Of a stretch of DNA of 64,000 bases, positions 30,666 through 39,919 are shown in pieces. Below the pieces are notes generated by a model. That model had not been told where the DNA came from. It searched no databases and saw only the letters and a program-made list of their open reading frames with translations. Within the stretch, counting starts at the first letter, position 1; every line of letters begins with the position of its first letter. The position numbers were made by a program, and so were the translations under genes. Origin of the DNA: Cohnella silvisoli (GTDB lineage Bacteria; Bacillota; Bacilli; Paenibacillales; Paenibacillaceae); assembly GCF_021190915.1 (NCBI RefSeq), contig NZ_JAIOAP010000018.1, forward strand, positions 62,001-126,000. Reading direction: 5' to 3'.

Positions 30666-31283
30666 TCAAGGCGTGATTACGGGGTACAATTGTCCTTTAT
30701 TGGCAAAGGAAGCTTTGCCGGTCTCCTCGGAGACGACGAGGACGATTGCATCGGTCAGTTCTGAAAGGCCGACCGCTGCTCGATGACGAGTGCCGGTTAT
30801 TCTGTCGTTGCCGCGGGTCGTCGTTAAGGGAAGAATGTTCTTGGCGGAAACAATTTGATTGGATCGGATGAGTATGGCTCCGTCATGAAGCGGACTGCCA
30901 GGGTAGAAGATGGATTCCAGCAAGGAATGAGTGATCGGCGCGCCTATCATGATACCGGGTTGAAGAAGAGATTCAATTGAATCATTTCTTTCCACGGCGA
31001 TTAATGCGCCATGACGTCGTTCCGACAAAGTTTTGATACAGAGGGATAAATCCATATAACGTTCAATGTATGGAGATAAATAACAATTCAAATAAAAGGT
31101 TGCCGCGCTCGATTCGATATGGAAAAAGTTTTTTTTGATTTTCTCGAATTCTCCGAGCAAGCAATCGTTCTCATCGTCGAGGGTGCGCAAGAGTTGTTGC
31201 AGTCGTTCCGTCATTTGATGCAAATCTTCTTTAATTATTCGTTTCATCGGCGAGAAGTCGCAATTAACGGAAGGTGTCGTCAT
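30666..31283 (-). CDS. cdaS: Diadenylate cyclase CdaS (sporulation type)
   Basis: 205 residues: an N-terminal two-helix region (about 1-70) without membrane segments, then a DisA_N-type domain. The active-site motifs are visible: RRHGALIAVER, HDGAILIRSNQI (DGA), TGTRHRAAVGLSE (RHR) and VLVVSEETG. The domain condenses two ATP to c-di-AMP. The soluble architecture with a short helical N-terminus is that of CdaS, which in B. subtilis is made in the forespore; membrane-bound CdaA and DNA-scanning DisA look different. ATG follows GGAGATGTGACCCTTA. Confidence 0.93.
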   Translation of the reverse strand: MTTPSVNCDFSPMKRIIKEDLHQMTERLQQLLRTLDDENDCLLGEFEKIKKNFFHIESSAATFYLNCYLSPYIERYMDLSLCIKTLSERRHGALIAVERNDSIESLLQPGIMIGAPITHSLLESIFYPGSPLHDGAILIRSNQIVSAKNILPLTTTRGNDRITGTRHRAAVGLSELTDAIVLVVSEETGKASFANKGQLYPVITP

Positions 31284-31483
31284 TAAGGGTCACATCTCCA
31301 TAATCAGGCTCTGCATTAGCATGCAAAATTGGGTTACTTTGTATGCAGAGCACACGTACAAAAGGTAGGTTACTTCAAAGTTACTTACGCACAAACTTTT
31401 CAGTTCTTATTCTCGGCAATGTTTTCCCTTACAATAAGAAGGGATACACTTGATAATAACAAGCGATCATGGGAGGTAATACG

Positions 31484-32455
31484 ATGAATTATAGAACATT
31501 GGGCAAAACCGGACTGAATGTATCGGAAATCGGATATGGAGCGTGGGGAATCGGCAAGTCCCATTGGATCGGGGCTTCCGACGACGAGTCGATTAAAGCC
31601 TTGAAGCGTTCGATCGAATTGGGGCTTAACTTCATCGATACCGCGCTTGGATACGGGGAAGGCCACAGCGAGAGGCTCGTTGGACAAGTCGTTAAAGAGC
31701 ATTCGGATAAAATCTACGTCGCAACCAAGATTCCGCCGAAAAATTATCAATGGCCTGCGCAAGCGGGAGTGCGCGCAGAGGAAACTTTTCCGGCAGAACA
31801 CGTGATCAAGTGCACTGAGCAAAGTCTAAGCAATCTCGGCTTGGATACCATTGACGTCCAACAATTCCACGTATGGTCCGATGAATGGGTAGGCCAAGGG
31901 GATTGGGCGGAAGGAATTCGGAAGCTTAAAGAGCAAGGCAAGATCCGCCATTTCGGCGTTTCCATCAACGATTATCAGCCGGCGAACGCGATTAAATTAA
32001 TCGAGACGGGGCTTGTGGACACCGTTCAAGTGATTTATAACATTTTCGAGCAGAGCCCCGAGGATGAATTGCTGATTGCTTGCCAGAAGCATAATATCGG
32101 CGTCATTGTTCGGGTAGCATTGGACGAAGGCGGCTTAACGGGAACAATCACTCCACATTCCCAATTTGCTGAAGGGGATTTCCGCGAAGGTTATTTCCAA
32201 GGAGATCGCAAACGACAGGTTTACGATCGGGTCAGTCGGATCACCACGGATTTAGGCATTTCAAACGATCAAATGGCCGAAACCGCTCTGCGTTACGTAC
32301 TCAGCCATCCAGCCGTTTCTACCGTAATCCCAGGCATGCGCTCCGTTCGCAACGTAGAGCGGAACATGAAAGTCGGCGACGGCCAAGGCTTGCCGGAAGA
32401 TCAACTCGCTAAGCTCAAATCTCATCGGTGGGTAAGGGATTTCTATCGGAGTTAA
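31484..32455 (+). CDS. Aldo/keto reductase
   Basis: 323 residues from ATG behind GGGAGG; a longer start has no site. The TIM-barrel family opening YRTLGKTGLNVSEIGYGAWG is followed by IDTALGYGEGHSERLVGQVV (catalytic Asp and Tyr), the Lys in YVATKIPPKNY, His in VQQFHVWSDEW, and NADP-binding segment TVIPGMRSVRNVERNMKVG. It is in the AKR group that reduces carbonyls with NADPH. Substrate is unknown. The gene stands alone with its own terminator. Confidence 0.9.
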   Translation: MNYRTLGKTGLNVSEIGYGAWGIGKSHWIGASDDESIKALKRSIELGLNFIDTALGYGEGHSERLVGQVVKEHSDKIYVATKIPPKNYQWPAQAGVRAEETFPAEHVIKCTEQSLSNLGLDTIDVQQFHVWSDEWVGQGDWAEGIRKLKEQGKIRHFGVSINDYQPANAIKLIETGLVDTVQVIYNIFEQSPEDELLIACQKHNIGVIVRVALDEGGLTGTITPHSQFAEGDFREGYFQGDRKRQVYDRVSRITTDLGISNDQMAETALRYVLSHPAVSTVIPGMRSVRNVERNMKVGDGQGLPEDQLAKLKSHRWVRDFYRS

Positions 32456-32484
32456 GGACGTAAAATAAATTCATATATTCGATC

Positions 32485-32518
32485 AACACCTTGCTGGAGT
32501 TCGGCTTGGTGTTTTTTT
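32485..32518 (+). terminator. Terminator
   Basis: AACACC (32485-32490) pairs with GGTGTT (32508-32513) with inner pairs, followed by TTTTT. Confidence 0.65.
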
Positions 32519-32593
32519 GTGAAGGTGTTTTGTAGATTATTGTCGAATAAGATGGGGGGATAAGTTGAAAGAAGTAAGGGGGCTTACTTTTAG

Positions 32594-33322
32594 ATGATCG
32601 AGTTAATGATGTTAGGCACGGGAAGCGGTTTTTCCAGAAAATATTATAATAACAATGCCTTGTTTAACCTTAACGGTTACAAGCTCTTGGTGGATTGCGG
32701 ACACACTGCGCATAGGTCGCTTAATGATCTGGGAATGTCGTGGCATAGCGCAATTGATGGAATACTCATTACGCATATTCATGCCGACCATGTTGGCGGA
32801 CTTGAAGAGGTTGCCCTTGACGGGAAGTATAAATATAACAAGAAAGTCGATCTGTACATAGCGCAAGATTTGGTCATGCCGCTCTGGAACAACTGTTTGC
32901 AGGGGGGAGTCTGTGATCCACTGCACAATGACTTGTCGGATTTTTTCAACGTTAAAGCTCAGGACGAGAAACCCTTTCAGATTAATGGAATTCAGCTAGC
33001 GCTAATCCATACCGAGCATGTTCCAGGCAAGAAAAGTTACTCCGTTCTCATCGACGATCTCTTCTTCAGTTCGGATGCCCAATTCGACGAGAAGTTAATA
33101 GTGTCTATGAACGAGAAAACCCGGATGCTGTTCCATGATTGCGTACTCGACAAATCCCCAATTCATGCTTCGATTGACGAACTGCTAACTTTGCCTTATG
33201 ACATACAAGAGAAAATATGGATCATGCACTATTCGGATCATCTGGAAGAGTATAAACGGAACAACGATATGGGTAAGTTGAAAATATTACAGCAGCATAA
33301 ACAGTACCTATTGAAAAATTAA
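32594..33322 (+). CDS. MBL-fold metallo-hydrolase
   Basis: 242 residues. The metal motif HIHADHVGG (H-x-H-x-D-H, about residues 59-67) is intact. Further ligands are His in ALIHTEHVPG, Asp in FSSDAQFD, and a final His in IWIMHYSDHLEEY. The opening LGTGSGFSRKYYNNNALFN is like RNase Z/PqqB-type members. Function within the fold (nuclease, lactonase or phosphodiesterase) is open. No ribosome site stands out besides AAGTAAGGGGG far upstream. Confidence 0.85.
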   Translation: MIELMMLGTGSGFSRKYYNNNALFNLNGYKLLVDCGHTAHRSLNDLGMSWHSAIDGILITHIHADHVGGLEEVALDGKYKYNKKVDLYIAQDLVMPLWNNCLQGGVCDPLHNDLSDFFNVKAQDEKPFQINGIQLALIHTEHVPGKKSYSVLIDDLFFSSDAQFDEKLIVSMNEKTRMLFHDCVLDKSPIHASIDELLTLPYDIQEKIWIMHYSDHLEEYKRNNDMGKLKILQQHKQYLLKN

Positions 33323-33340
33323 GCGGTTGGAGTGGTCGGA

Positions 33341-33883
33341 ATGACAACCTACATAGCACTTCTTCGAGGAATTAACGTAAGCGGACAGAAAATGATCAAA
33401 ATGGACCATCTAAAGGGTGTCTTCGAATCGATGAAGCTTCATCATGTTCGGACGTACATCCAAAGCAGGAATGTCCTTTTCGAATCGCCTGAGGGTGACG
33501 CTCAGCTGCTTACGAAACGAATCGAGCAGCACATCGAGTCCGCCTATTCCTTTCAAGTAACGGTTATACTCCGAACGCTGAAAGAATTGGAAGAGATCAT
33601 CCGCCAATGTCCTTACAAGCCGGAACAATTGTTGGAAACAGACTCCCTGTATGTCAGCTTCCTGTCTGAGCTTCCGTCTAGCGAAGCAATCGATAAGTGT
33701 ATGGCTTTGCAGAACGACATTGACGAATTCGCGATTGCGGATAAGGAAGTTTATATCCTTATCCATAAGAAATACGGGGAAACGAAATTTTCCAACAATT
33801 TTCTTGAGAAAAAGCTCAAAGTAACCGCGACGACGCGGAATTGGGCAACCGTTAACAAGCTGGTGAGCTTGGGAAGAGGCTGA
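33341..33883 (+). CDS. DUF1697 protein
   Basis: 180 residues from ATG behind TGGAGTGG. The opening TTYIALLRGINVSGQKMIKM, VRTYIQSRNVLFESPEG and the closing KKLKVTATTRNWATVNKLVS are the constant blocks of DUF1697, a soluble alpha/beta family of unknown function common in soil bacteria. It is 18 bases after the MBL gene, so co-transcription is likely. Confidence 0.9.
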   Translation: MTTYIALLRGINVSGQKMIKMDHLKGVFESMKLHHVRTYIQSRNVLFESPEGDAQLLTKRIEQHIESAYSFQVTVILRTLKELEEIIRQCPYKPEQLLETDSLYVSFLSELPSSEAIDKCMALQNDIDEFAIADKEVYILIHKKYGETKFSNNFLEKKLKVTATTRNWATVNKLVSLGRG

Positions 33884-33921
33884 CTTTTAGTTGATGAAAT
33901 GAACGAATAACCGAGTTGTCG

Positions 33922-34485
33922 TTAGTGCTCAGACGGGGGCATGGCGGCCTCGGCTTTTTTGCGTGCGCGGAAACGTCTGACCTTCATTAAATTGCCGCAC
34001 ATCTTATCGTCGCAGTAACGCTTCGATCGGTTGCGGGTATCGTCATAATAAACCCATAGGCAATTAGGATTGTCGCATATGCGAATGCGGGATGGCTCGC
34101 CATCTGCCAGCATCTGAGCGAATGAAGCCGCTATTTCGGCCATTACGTTCGGCCATTGATGACCGGTAGGAGAGAGAGTGACTCGGTAATGCACATCGGT
34201 AGTAGCTATCTGCCGGATGACCGGTCCGTCAGCCAACACTTTGTTAAGTGCTTGAATATCTTCCGCGCTAGGGGAGACGGCGGAAACAAGAACCATGACT
34301 ATGCGATGCATGAGTTCTCTTAATTGTTTCAAGTTGGATAGCTCATTGGAATTAGGAAGACCGAGGTCGAATTGCTGCTGTTTCAGCCACTTCCGTAACC
34401 AGTCCGGATCGTCAAGTCGATCTTCGACCGCCCCGTCTCCACGCCAATCATGATGAACGCTATTCAGGAAATCGTCCCACAGCAT
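33922..34485 (-). CDS. ABATE/CGNR zinc-finger regulator-like protein
   Basis: 187 residues. The N-terminal ABATE domain includes FLNSVHHDWRGDGAVEDRL and the helix LKQLRELMHRIVMVLV. The C-terminal zinc finger reads RICDNPNCLWVYYDDTRNRS, KRYCDDKMCGNLMKVRRFRA with four Cys and the CGN motif (MCGNLMKVRRFR). Members are thought to be stress-linked transcription factors. The gap to the divergent DinB gene carries an inverted ACTAGTTAC/GTAACTAGT pair that could be its operator. Confidence 0.88.
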   Translation of the reverse strand: MLWDDFLNSVHHDWRGDGAVEDRLDDPDWLRKWLKQQQFDLGLPNSNELSNLKQLRELMHRIVMVLVSAVSPSAEDIQALNKVLADGPVIRQIATTDVHYRVTLSPTGHQWPNVMAEIAASFAQMLADGEPSRIRICDNPNCLWVYYDDTRNRSKRYCDDKMCGNLMKVRRFRARKKAEAAMPPSEH

Positions 34486-34535
34486 AGTTGCTCAGCTCCG
34501 CTTTTTATCCCATATTGTAACACCTTAAAGGTGCT

Positions 34536-34600
34536 TATACTAGTTACTTGACCCTTAGTTGCATTCATGATAACTTACTTATGTAACTAGTTAATTATAA
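34536..34600. promoter_or_regulatory. Divergent promoter region with ACTAGTTAC dyads
   Basis: ACTAGTTAC (34538-34546) and GTAACTAGT (34583-34591) form an inverted pair between the CGNR gene (minus) and a DinB gene (plus). TATAAT is present at 34596-34601 region on the + side. Two well-separated half-operators fit binding by the neighbouring regulator, which is an inference. Confidence 0.4.
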
Positions 34601-34641
34601 TTTGGTGGTTACATAATTCGGTCGAAAAGGAGAATCGATTC

Positions 34642-35133
34642 ATGAACAAAATCGAGCTATTGCTCCAAGGTTGGGACAGCTGTTATGAGAAGGAAGAATG
34701 GAACCCGCCGTTAACCGACGTACTAAACGATGTCACGGCCGAACAAGCCATTTGGAGACCCGATGGCGAGCACGTGAATACGATTTGGGAGACGGTTACT
34801 CATCTTATTTTCTACAAAGAACGATTGTTGAAACGCTTGACCGGAGAAGAAATCGAATACCCTTCCGGATTAACGAACGATGATACGTTTACCGTCGCTT
34901 CAACAAGCGAAGAGGATTGGCTGCAAACACTTTCACGGCTAAGCGCGGTACATCTGGGCATTCGGGAGCGACTCGCCGTTATGCCGGAAGAACAATTCGA
35001 CCGTAAGATTCCGTCCACTCCGGTTGGGTTATGGATCCATAATTTAATCTTGCATGATTCCTACCACACCGGGCAGATCGTGTTTCTTCGCAAGCTCCAA
35101 GGCTCATGGCCATCTCGTCGTTCTTTCGAATAA
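34642..35133 (+). CDS. DinB-family protein
   Basis: 163 residues from ATG behind AAAGGAGAATCG. The DinB fold is shown by TAEQAIWRPDGEHVNTIWET, the first His in VTHLIFYKERLLKRL and the second pair in LILHDSYHTGQIVFLRK. WETVTHL and HDSYHTGQI are the canonical metal-binding blocks. A role in thiol-dependent detoxification is typical. It is divergent from the CGNR regulator. Confidence 0.88.
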   Translation: MNKIELLLQGWDSCYEKEEWNPPLTDVLNDVTAEQAIWRPDGEHVNTIWETVTHLIFYKERLLKRLTGEEIEYPSGLTNDDTFTVASTSEEDWLQTLSRLSAVHLGIRERLAVMPEEQFDRKIPSTPVGLWIHNLILHDSYHTGQIVFLRKLQGSWPSRRSFE

Positions 35134-35323
35134 TCGCCATGCCAAAAGACGCAGACTAAAAATCATCCGATCCTAATATGTTGTCGTATAGGCATTTTTC
35201 ACAAGGTTAAAAAATTTTAATAAATCCAACGCGGACATGTAACTTTCTGTTTAATAGCTACGTCTAATGGCTAAAGGATATTGAAGGCTGTTATTAAGGG
35301 CCTCTGAAGGAGAGAATGCGGAC

Positions 35324-35836
35324 ATGATCAACAAAATGCTAATCAGCTTCGCCGCCGTATTATTAGGGTTCATGTCGCTTGGGTTTATTCATGCCAATAA
35401 TAACGATTACATGCCTGTTCCCCGCGATTCGGAAACACATGCTTCCTATATTGACCAAATCTATCAAGAGAACGGCAAAACGTATATTAAAGCGGATTTC
35501 ATCCAATGGTATGAAGGCGAAGAAGCTAACAAAGTATTCCGCGAGAGGGAGCATGACCCGGAAATGACCGAAGCTCCCGATGGCTACTATATTGTAAATG
35601 ACGATACGAAATTACAAACTTTTGAGATTGCCGGCGATGCTAAAGTATATATGCAAATCTATAATCGGACAGGAAACATTGAAGAGGCAAGCACAAAGTG
35701 GAACGAAGAAATCAGCGTCGCGAAATTCGCTTCGTTGTTCTCGGATGAATCAGAGATGAACATGAAAGACTATCCTTATCATCTGACGATCGAGAACGGT
35801 ATTATCGTTAAGATAACGCAGCAATTCATTCCGTAA
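35324..35836 (+). CDS. Secreted hypothetical protein
   Basis: 170 residues. Residues 1-24 are a signal peptide (MINKMLISFAAVLLGFMSLG, cleavage near FIHA). The mature part has YIKADFIQWYEGEEANKVFR and a C-terminal YHLTIENGIIVKITQQFIP, like small secreted proteins of Bacillales with a conserved DYxxWYEGEEA segment and unknown role. ATG follows GAAGGAGAGAATGCGG. It is 19 bases before the YdeI-like gene. Confidence 0.75.
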   Translation: MINKMLISFAAVLLGFMSLGFIHANNNDYMPVPRDSETHASYIDQIYQENGKTYIKADFIQWYEGEEANKVFREREHDPEMTEAPDGYYIVNDDTKLQTFEIAGDAKVYMQIYNRTGNIEEASTKWNEEISVAKFASLFSDESEMNMKDYPYHLTIENGIIVKITQQFIP

Positions 35837-35855
35837 GTTTGAGGTGTTTGTCGCG

Positions 35856-36449
35856 ATGAGTGAACAACCGATTTTTTTCGCTACGCCAGCAGAGTGGCGA
35901 ACTTGGTTATCGGACAATTATGATCGGTTATCACATCTGCTAGTTGGATTCTACAAGAAGAGTTCAGGAAAGCCCAGTATAACCTGGCCCGAATCCGTGG
36001 ATGAAGCTTTATGTTATGGCTGGATTGACGGCGTGCGCAAAAGCTTGGACGAAGAGAGCTATACGATCCGATTCACTCCTAGGAAAGCGGACAGCATATG
36101 GAGCGCCGTGAACATCAGACGTGTCGCTGAGCTAACGGAGCAAGGATTCATGAAGCCTTCCGGGCTTACGGCTTTCGATAAACGTAAAGAAGACAAATCG
36201 GTTATCTACTCCCATGAGCAGAAGGATAAGTCCATTGAGCTTGGTTCATCGTATGAACAGCAATTTAAGGCGAACGATAAGGCGTGGAATTATTTCGAGA
36301 GTCAAGCTCCCGGGTATCGCAAAACGGCAATATGGTGGGTAATCAGCGCGAAGCGGGAAGAGACCAGACTTAAGAGGCTGACCGAACTGATTCAAGATTC
36401 CGAGCAAGGAAAGAAAATCGCGTATGTAACGTGGACCAAGAAGCTTTGA
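35856..36449 (+). CDS. YdeI/OmdA-like bacteriocin-protection family protein
   Basis: 197 residues from ATG 35856. FFATPAEWRTWLSDNYDRLS, LLVGFYKKSSGKPSITWPES, VDEALCYGWIDGVRKSLDEE and FTPRKADSIWSAVNIRRVAE are the standard order of YdeI/OmdA-type proteins, ending in the CxWxxSAKxxETxxKRL block (IWWVISAKREETRLKRL). Their role is poorly known; the family name comes from a proposed link to bacteriocin or peptide stress. Confidence 0.88.
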   Translation: MSEQPIFFATPAEWRTWLSDNYDRLSHLLVGFYKKSSGKPSITWPESVDEALCYGWIDGVRKSLDEESYTIRFTPRKADSIWSAVNIRRVAELTEQGFMKPSGLTAFDKRKEDKSVIYSHEQKDKSIELGSSYEQQFKANDKAWNYFESQAPGYRKTAIWWVISAKREETRLKRLTELIQDSEQGKKIAYVTWTKKL

Positions 36450-36528
36450 CCCAGGAAAGCTATTTTTACTGCAACCATTATCCCTCTAAAGCGTCTAATC
36501 ATTGAGACTAACCTTTGGAGGATTTTAC

Positions 36529-38097
36529 ATGATGAAGCTTTATACCCGATTTATATGCGTTCTACTATCGCTTGTTCTGTGCGTCCCTCTAATTGGGAGT
36601 ACAAATACCTTCGCTAAGACGCCATCCAAGATCAGCATTTATTTGGATGGAAATCTAATTACTTCGGATGTTCCCCCCTATATCATCCCTAAATTAAACA
36701 TTACAATGGTACCGCTAAGCGTCATCAGTAAAAATCTTGGAGCTGGAGTGACGTGGACGCAAGCAACGAAAACGGCCACGATTACGCAAACCGGCTTAAC
36801 ACTTACGATGAAAATCGGGCAAAAATACGCAATGGTTAATGGAGAACGAGTCAATCTCGATGCTACCGTTCAAGCGATAAGCGGCCGCGTGATGGTTCCT
36901 TTGCGTTTCGTCAGCAACCAGATGAAACTTCTGGTCACGTGGTATCAATCCGCTCAAACTATTAAGCTGCAATCGGAAGAGGGGTTGGCTGACAATTCGC
37001 TCAAAGGGGCATGGATTTCCACCGTCTTCAACCTTGATTGGCCATCCAAAGGCTCCTATGGCAATGCAGAGCTGCAGCAGCAGGAGTATGTTCAAATGCT
37101 GGATGAATTGCAAGATATGGGGTTAAACACGGTATTCGTTCAAGTGCGCCCGTCCGCCGACAGCTTATATCCGTCGCAACTCGTGCCTTGGTCGAAATTT
37201 CTGCAGGGGACACAGGGGCTTGCTCCGGATTATGATCCATTGGCGTTCATGATCGCAGAGACGCATAGACGGGGCATGGAATTCCATGCTTGGTTTAACC
37301 CGTTCCGCGCGAATACCGATTTGAAGACGGAAAACTTGGCTTCCAATCATGTTGCCATTACGAATCCGGAATGGATCGTGAAATCCGGCAACATCATGTA
37401 CATTAATCCCGGCATTCCAGATGCGCGCCAACATATTATAGATGCCATTATGGAAGTCGTGAACAATTATGAAATCGACGGCGTTCATCTGGACGATTAC
37501 TTCTATCCGTCCGGCGGGAAGTTCGATGATGACCTTACTTATTCTACTTATAACGCCAATAACATATCGACTAAGGACGATTGGCGTCGCGATAATATTA
37601 ACCAATTCGTTCAACAGCTTGGACAAGCCATCCACCTTGCCAAACCACAGGTACAGTACGGCATCAGCCCCTTCGGCGTGTGGCGCAATCAGTCGGTGGA
37701 CAGCACGGGTTCCGATACGAAGGCGGGCGTAACGGCATATGACAATATGTATGCCGATGTGCGTACATGGATCCAACAAGACTGGATCGATTACGTCGTG
37801 CCCCAAATTTACTGGAGCCTTTCCTTTCAAGCGGCCCGATATGACAAGCTAGTCGATTGGTGGGCGAATGAAGTGCGGGGGACGAATGTCAAGCTTTACA
37901 TTGGCCACGCCACATATAAGCTGGGAACTCCGGAAATCGGTTGGAGTACGGCGCAAGAAATCATAAATCAGCTTAACTATAATAAAAACGATTTCGAGGT
38001 TAAAGGGGATGTGTATTTCAGCGCCAAAGATTTGCGGAGAAATCCGTTCGGCCTGATTCCTGCGCTTCAAGATTACTACAAAGTGACTAAGCCATAA
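36529..38097 (+). CDS. GHL10-family glycoside hydrolase with copper-amine-oxidase N-domain
   Basis: 522 residues. Signal peptide about 1-29 (MMKLYTRFICVLLSLVLCVP ... TFA). A cell-surface N-terminal domain of the copper amine oxidase-like type spans about 40-145 (VPLSVISKNLGAGVTWTQAT, GRVMVPLRFVSNQMKLLVTW). The catalytic domain starts with LKGAWISTVFNLDWPS and holds TVFVQVRPSADSLYPSQLVP, HAWFNPFRANTD and DGVHLDDYFYPSG (acidic pair). Related YngK-type secreted enzymes act on cell-wall glycans. ATG follows TTTGGAGG. Confidence 0.9.
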   Translation: MMKLYTRFICVLLSLVLCVPLIGSTNTFAKTPSKISIYLDGNLITSDVPPYIIPKLNITMVPLSVISKNLGAGVTWTQATKTATITQTGLTLTMKIGQKYAMVNGERVNLDATVQAISGRVMVPLRFVSNQMKLLVTWYQSAQTIKLQSEEGLADNSLKGAWISTVFNLDWPSKGSYGNAELQQQEYVQMLDELQDMGLNTVFVQVRPSADSLYPSQLVPWSKFLQGTQGLAPDYDPLAFMIAETHRRGMEFHAWFNPFRANTDLKTENLASNHVAITNPEWIVKSGNIMYINPGIPDARQHIIDAIMEVVNNYEIDGVHLDDYFYPSGGKFDDDLTYSTYNANNISTKDDWRRDNINQFVQQLGQAIHLAKPQVQYGISPFGVWRNQSVDSTGSDTKAGVTAYDNMYADVRTWIQQDWIDYVVPQIYWSLSFQAARYDKLVDWWANEVRGTNVKLYIGHATYKLGTPEIGWSTAQEIINQLNYNKNDFEVKGDVYFSAKDLRRNPFGLIPALQDYYKVTKP

Positions 38098-38100
38098 CGT

Positions 38101-38142
38101 AAACCCCTGAATTCTTCCCTGCTAGGTGAGAATTCAGGGTTT
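38101..38142. terminator. Bidirectional terminator between convergent genes
   Basis: AAACCCCTGAATTC (38101-38114) pairs with GAATTCAGGGTTT (38130-38142), serving the glycosidase (+) and the alpha/beta hydrolase (-). Confidence 0.85.
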
Positions 38143-38149
38143 ATTATGT

Positions 38150-39007
38150 TTATACGGCAGGGTCCTTGCCTGCTAATTGTTCATTTAACCACGTACGGAT
38201 TACCGCGAACACGTCTTCACGACCTATATCGTTATGCAATTCATGCTTGTAGCCAGGCCATTCATGCCAACGGGACAATGCTTTCGTCTGATCGGCGAAT
38301 TGTTTGCTGGCATGGATCGATGTGACACGATCATCTCCGCCATGCATGATCAGCAAGGGAACCTTCAAATCATTCGCATGCTCCAAAGCCCAATTTCCCG
38401 CCCGATGGACGCCGAAGTAATATTTGGCCGTTATTTGCCCATGTCCCAGCTTATCGTTGACATAACGTTCGATCATCGCCGGATCGGAGGTGAGGTGCTC
38501 CGCAACCATAGGGCGACTGTTCGTATATTTCGGATAAATCCTTTCGATGATCCGACCGATCGCCGCTTGCAGGGACGGGGGCTTAAAGGCAAGCTTTAAC
38601 CACGGACCCGTCACGATCGCTCCGGCGATCTTCGGTTGTTTCCTCAGCAAGTAATTGAGCGTAACATTGCCTCCCATGCTGTGTCCGTATAAGAAAAAGG
38701 GGATTCCCGGATATTTCGTCCGAGCTTCCGCGATAAGGAGGTCCACTCCTTCGAGAAGTCCTACATACGCGGGCACGTGACCTCGCTTGCCTTCCGTTCG
38801 CCCATGACCTCTCTGGTCAAATCCGATAACCATATAACCTTCGGCATTCAGCATCTCCGCGACGTGGGAATAACGCCCCATATGCTCGCCCATGCCGTGA
38901 ACGATACCGACAACGGCCCGTGCTTCCTCGGGTTGATCGGGGCTCCATTCGCAAGCGAACATCCGAGTACCATCCGCGCATTTCCATTCCATTTCCTTGT
39001 AACCCAT
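38150..39007 (-). CDS. Alpha/beta hydrolase (monoacylglycerol-lipase type)
   Basis: 285 residues. Oxyanion region VVGIVHGMGEHMGRYSHVAE, GFDQRGHGRTEGKRGHV, nucleophile elbow FLYGHSMGGNVTLNYLL (Ser about 120), acid in LIMHGGDDRVTSIHASKQFA and catalytic His in YKHELHNDIGREDVF. Order and spacing match monoglyceride lipases and lysophospholipases. No signal peptide is present, so it acts in the cytoplasm. Confidence 0.9.
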   Translation of the reverse strand: MGYKEMEWKCADGTRMFACEWSPDQPEEARAVVGIVHGMGEHMGRYSHVAEMLNAEGYMVIGFDQRGHGRTEGKRGHVPAYVGLLEGVDLLIAEARTKYPGIPFFLYGHSMGGNVTLNYLLRKQPKIAGAIVTGPWLKLAFKPPSLQAAIGRIIERIYPKYTNSRPMVAEHLTSDPAMIERYVNDKLGHGQITAKYYFGVHRAGNWALEHANDLKVPLLIMHGGDDRVTSIHASKQFADQTKALSRWHEWPGYKHELHNDIGREDVFAVIRTWLNEQLAGKDPAV

Positions 39008-39149
39008 GCGACGATCCCCCTAAGATATCCGAATACTCTAACCCTATCTTAAACGATTTTGATCCGGTTGGATCGACAATATCGGAATTGTTTGTGCTAA
39101 AATAAGGCTAAACTTCGCGTGAATCGATTTTAAAGAGGAGTCACCCCTA

Positions 39150-39812
39150 TTGTCCGATTGGAATAATTTTGCCGCACCCGTCTATCTATCCATCCAAGTC
39201 GCCGTCATTAGCAGTATAATCGTCTTTGCCCTAGCTGTCGCTATTGCCAAATGGATGGCCCGTAAACGGTTTGTCGGCAGAAGCGTACTTGAAACGTTGT
39301 TTCTGCTGCCGCTCGTGCTGCCCCCATCCGTAGTCGGATTCATCCTTCTCGTATGGCTAGGCAGACGTAGTATAGTCGGACGAGCGTACGAATGGTTCGT
39401 TGGACAGCCGATCGTCTTTTCTTGGATTGCTGCCGTCATCGCAGCGGTAGTCGTCGCGTTCCCGCTCGGATATCGGACGATCAAAGCGGGCTTCGAAGAA
39501 GTGGACGAGGAACTGGAGGATTCCGCCCGCGCCCTCGGTGCCAGCGAATGGCAAGTATTCCGCTACATCACCGTACCTCTAGCCTCTCGCGCTTTGCTCG
39601 CCGGTTATATTCTCGGATTTGCCCGAGCACTTGGCGAGTTCGGTGCGACGTTAATGATTGCGGGCAACATTCCTCATCGTACGCAAACGATACCTACGGC
39701 GATCTACGTTGCCGTAGATGGAGGCAACCTGTCCTTAGCATGGATGTGGACGTTCGCGATGATATTATTGTCTTTCCTCATGTTGTTTGTGGCGAATCGA
39801 TATTCCAAATAG
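39150..39812 (+). CDS. modB: Molybdate ABC transporter permease ModB
   Basis: 220 residues from TTG behind AAGAGGAG. About five helices; the binding-protein-dependent permease motif EDSARALGASEWQVFRYITV is followed by ALGEFGATLMIAGNIPHRTQ, the block that typifies ModB/CysU-type permeases, and TIPTAIYVAVDGGNLSLAWM. Binding protein (modA) and ATPase (modC) genes are not adjacent. Molybdate supply would serve the Mo hydroxylase at 25.5 kb. Confidence 0.88.
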   Translation: MSDWNNFAAPVYLSIQVAVISSIIVFALAVAIAKWMARKRFVGRSVLETLFLLPLVLPPSVVGFILLVWLGRRSIVGRAYEWFVGQPIVFSWIAAVIAAVVVAFPLGYRTIKAGFEEVDEELEDSARALGASEWQVFRYITVPLASRALLAGYILGFARALGEFGATLMIAGNIPHRTQTIPTAIYVAVDGGNLSLAWMWTFAMILLSFLMLFVANRYSK

Positions 39813-39919
39813 GTGTTATTATACCCACTCTCTCTTCCGAATTGGAATAGGGAGTGAATTTTGTTTACAATAGAACGATAAGCTGCGTTTGAAGGAACTG
39901 CATGGAGAGGAGAATTTAG

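Noticed and set aside
37165..37830. Minus-strand 221-residue frame
   Set aside because: It lies wholly inside the glycosidase gene, without a ribosome site, and mirrors its codon bias.
39113..39150. Molybdenum-cofactor or other riboswitch before modB or the Mo hydroxylase
   Set aside because: The upstream gaps are short and show no long structured leader or expression platform.
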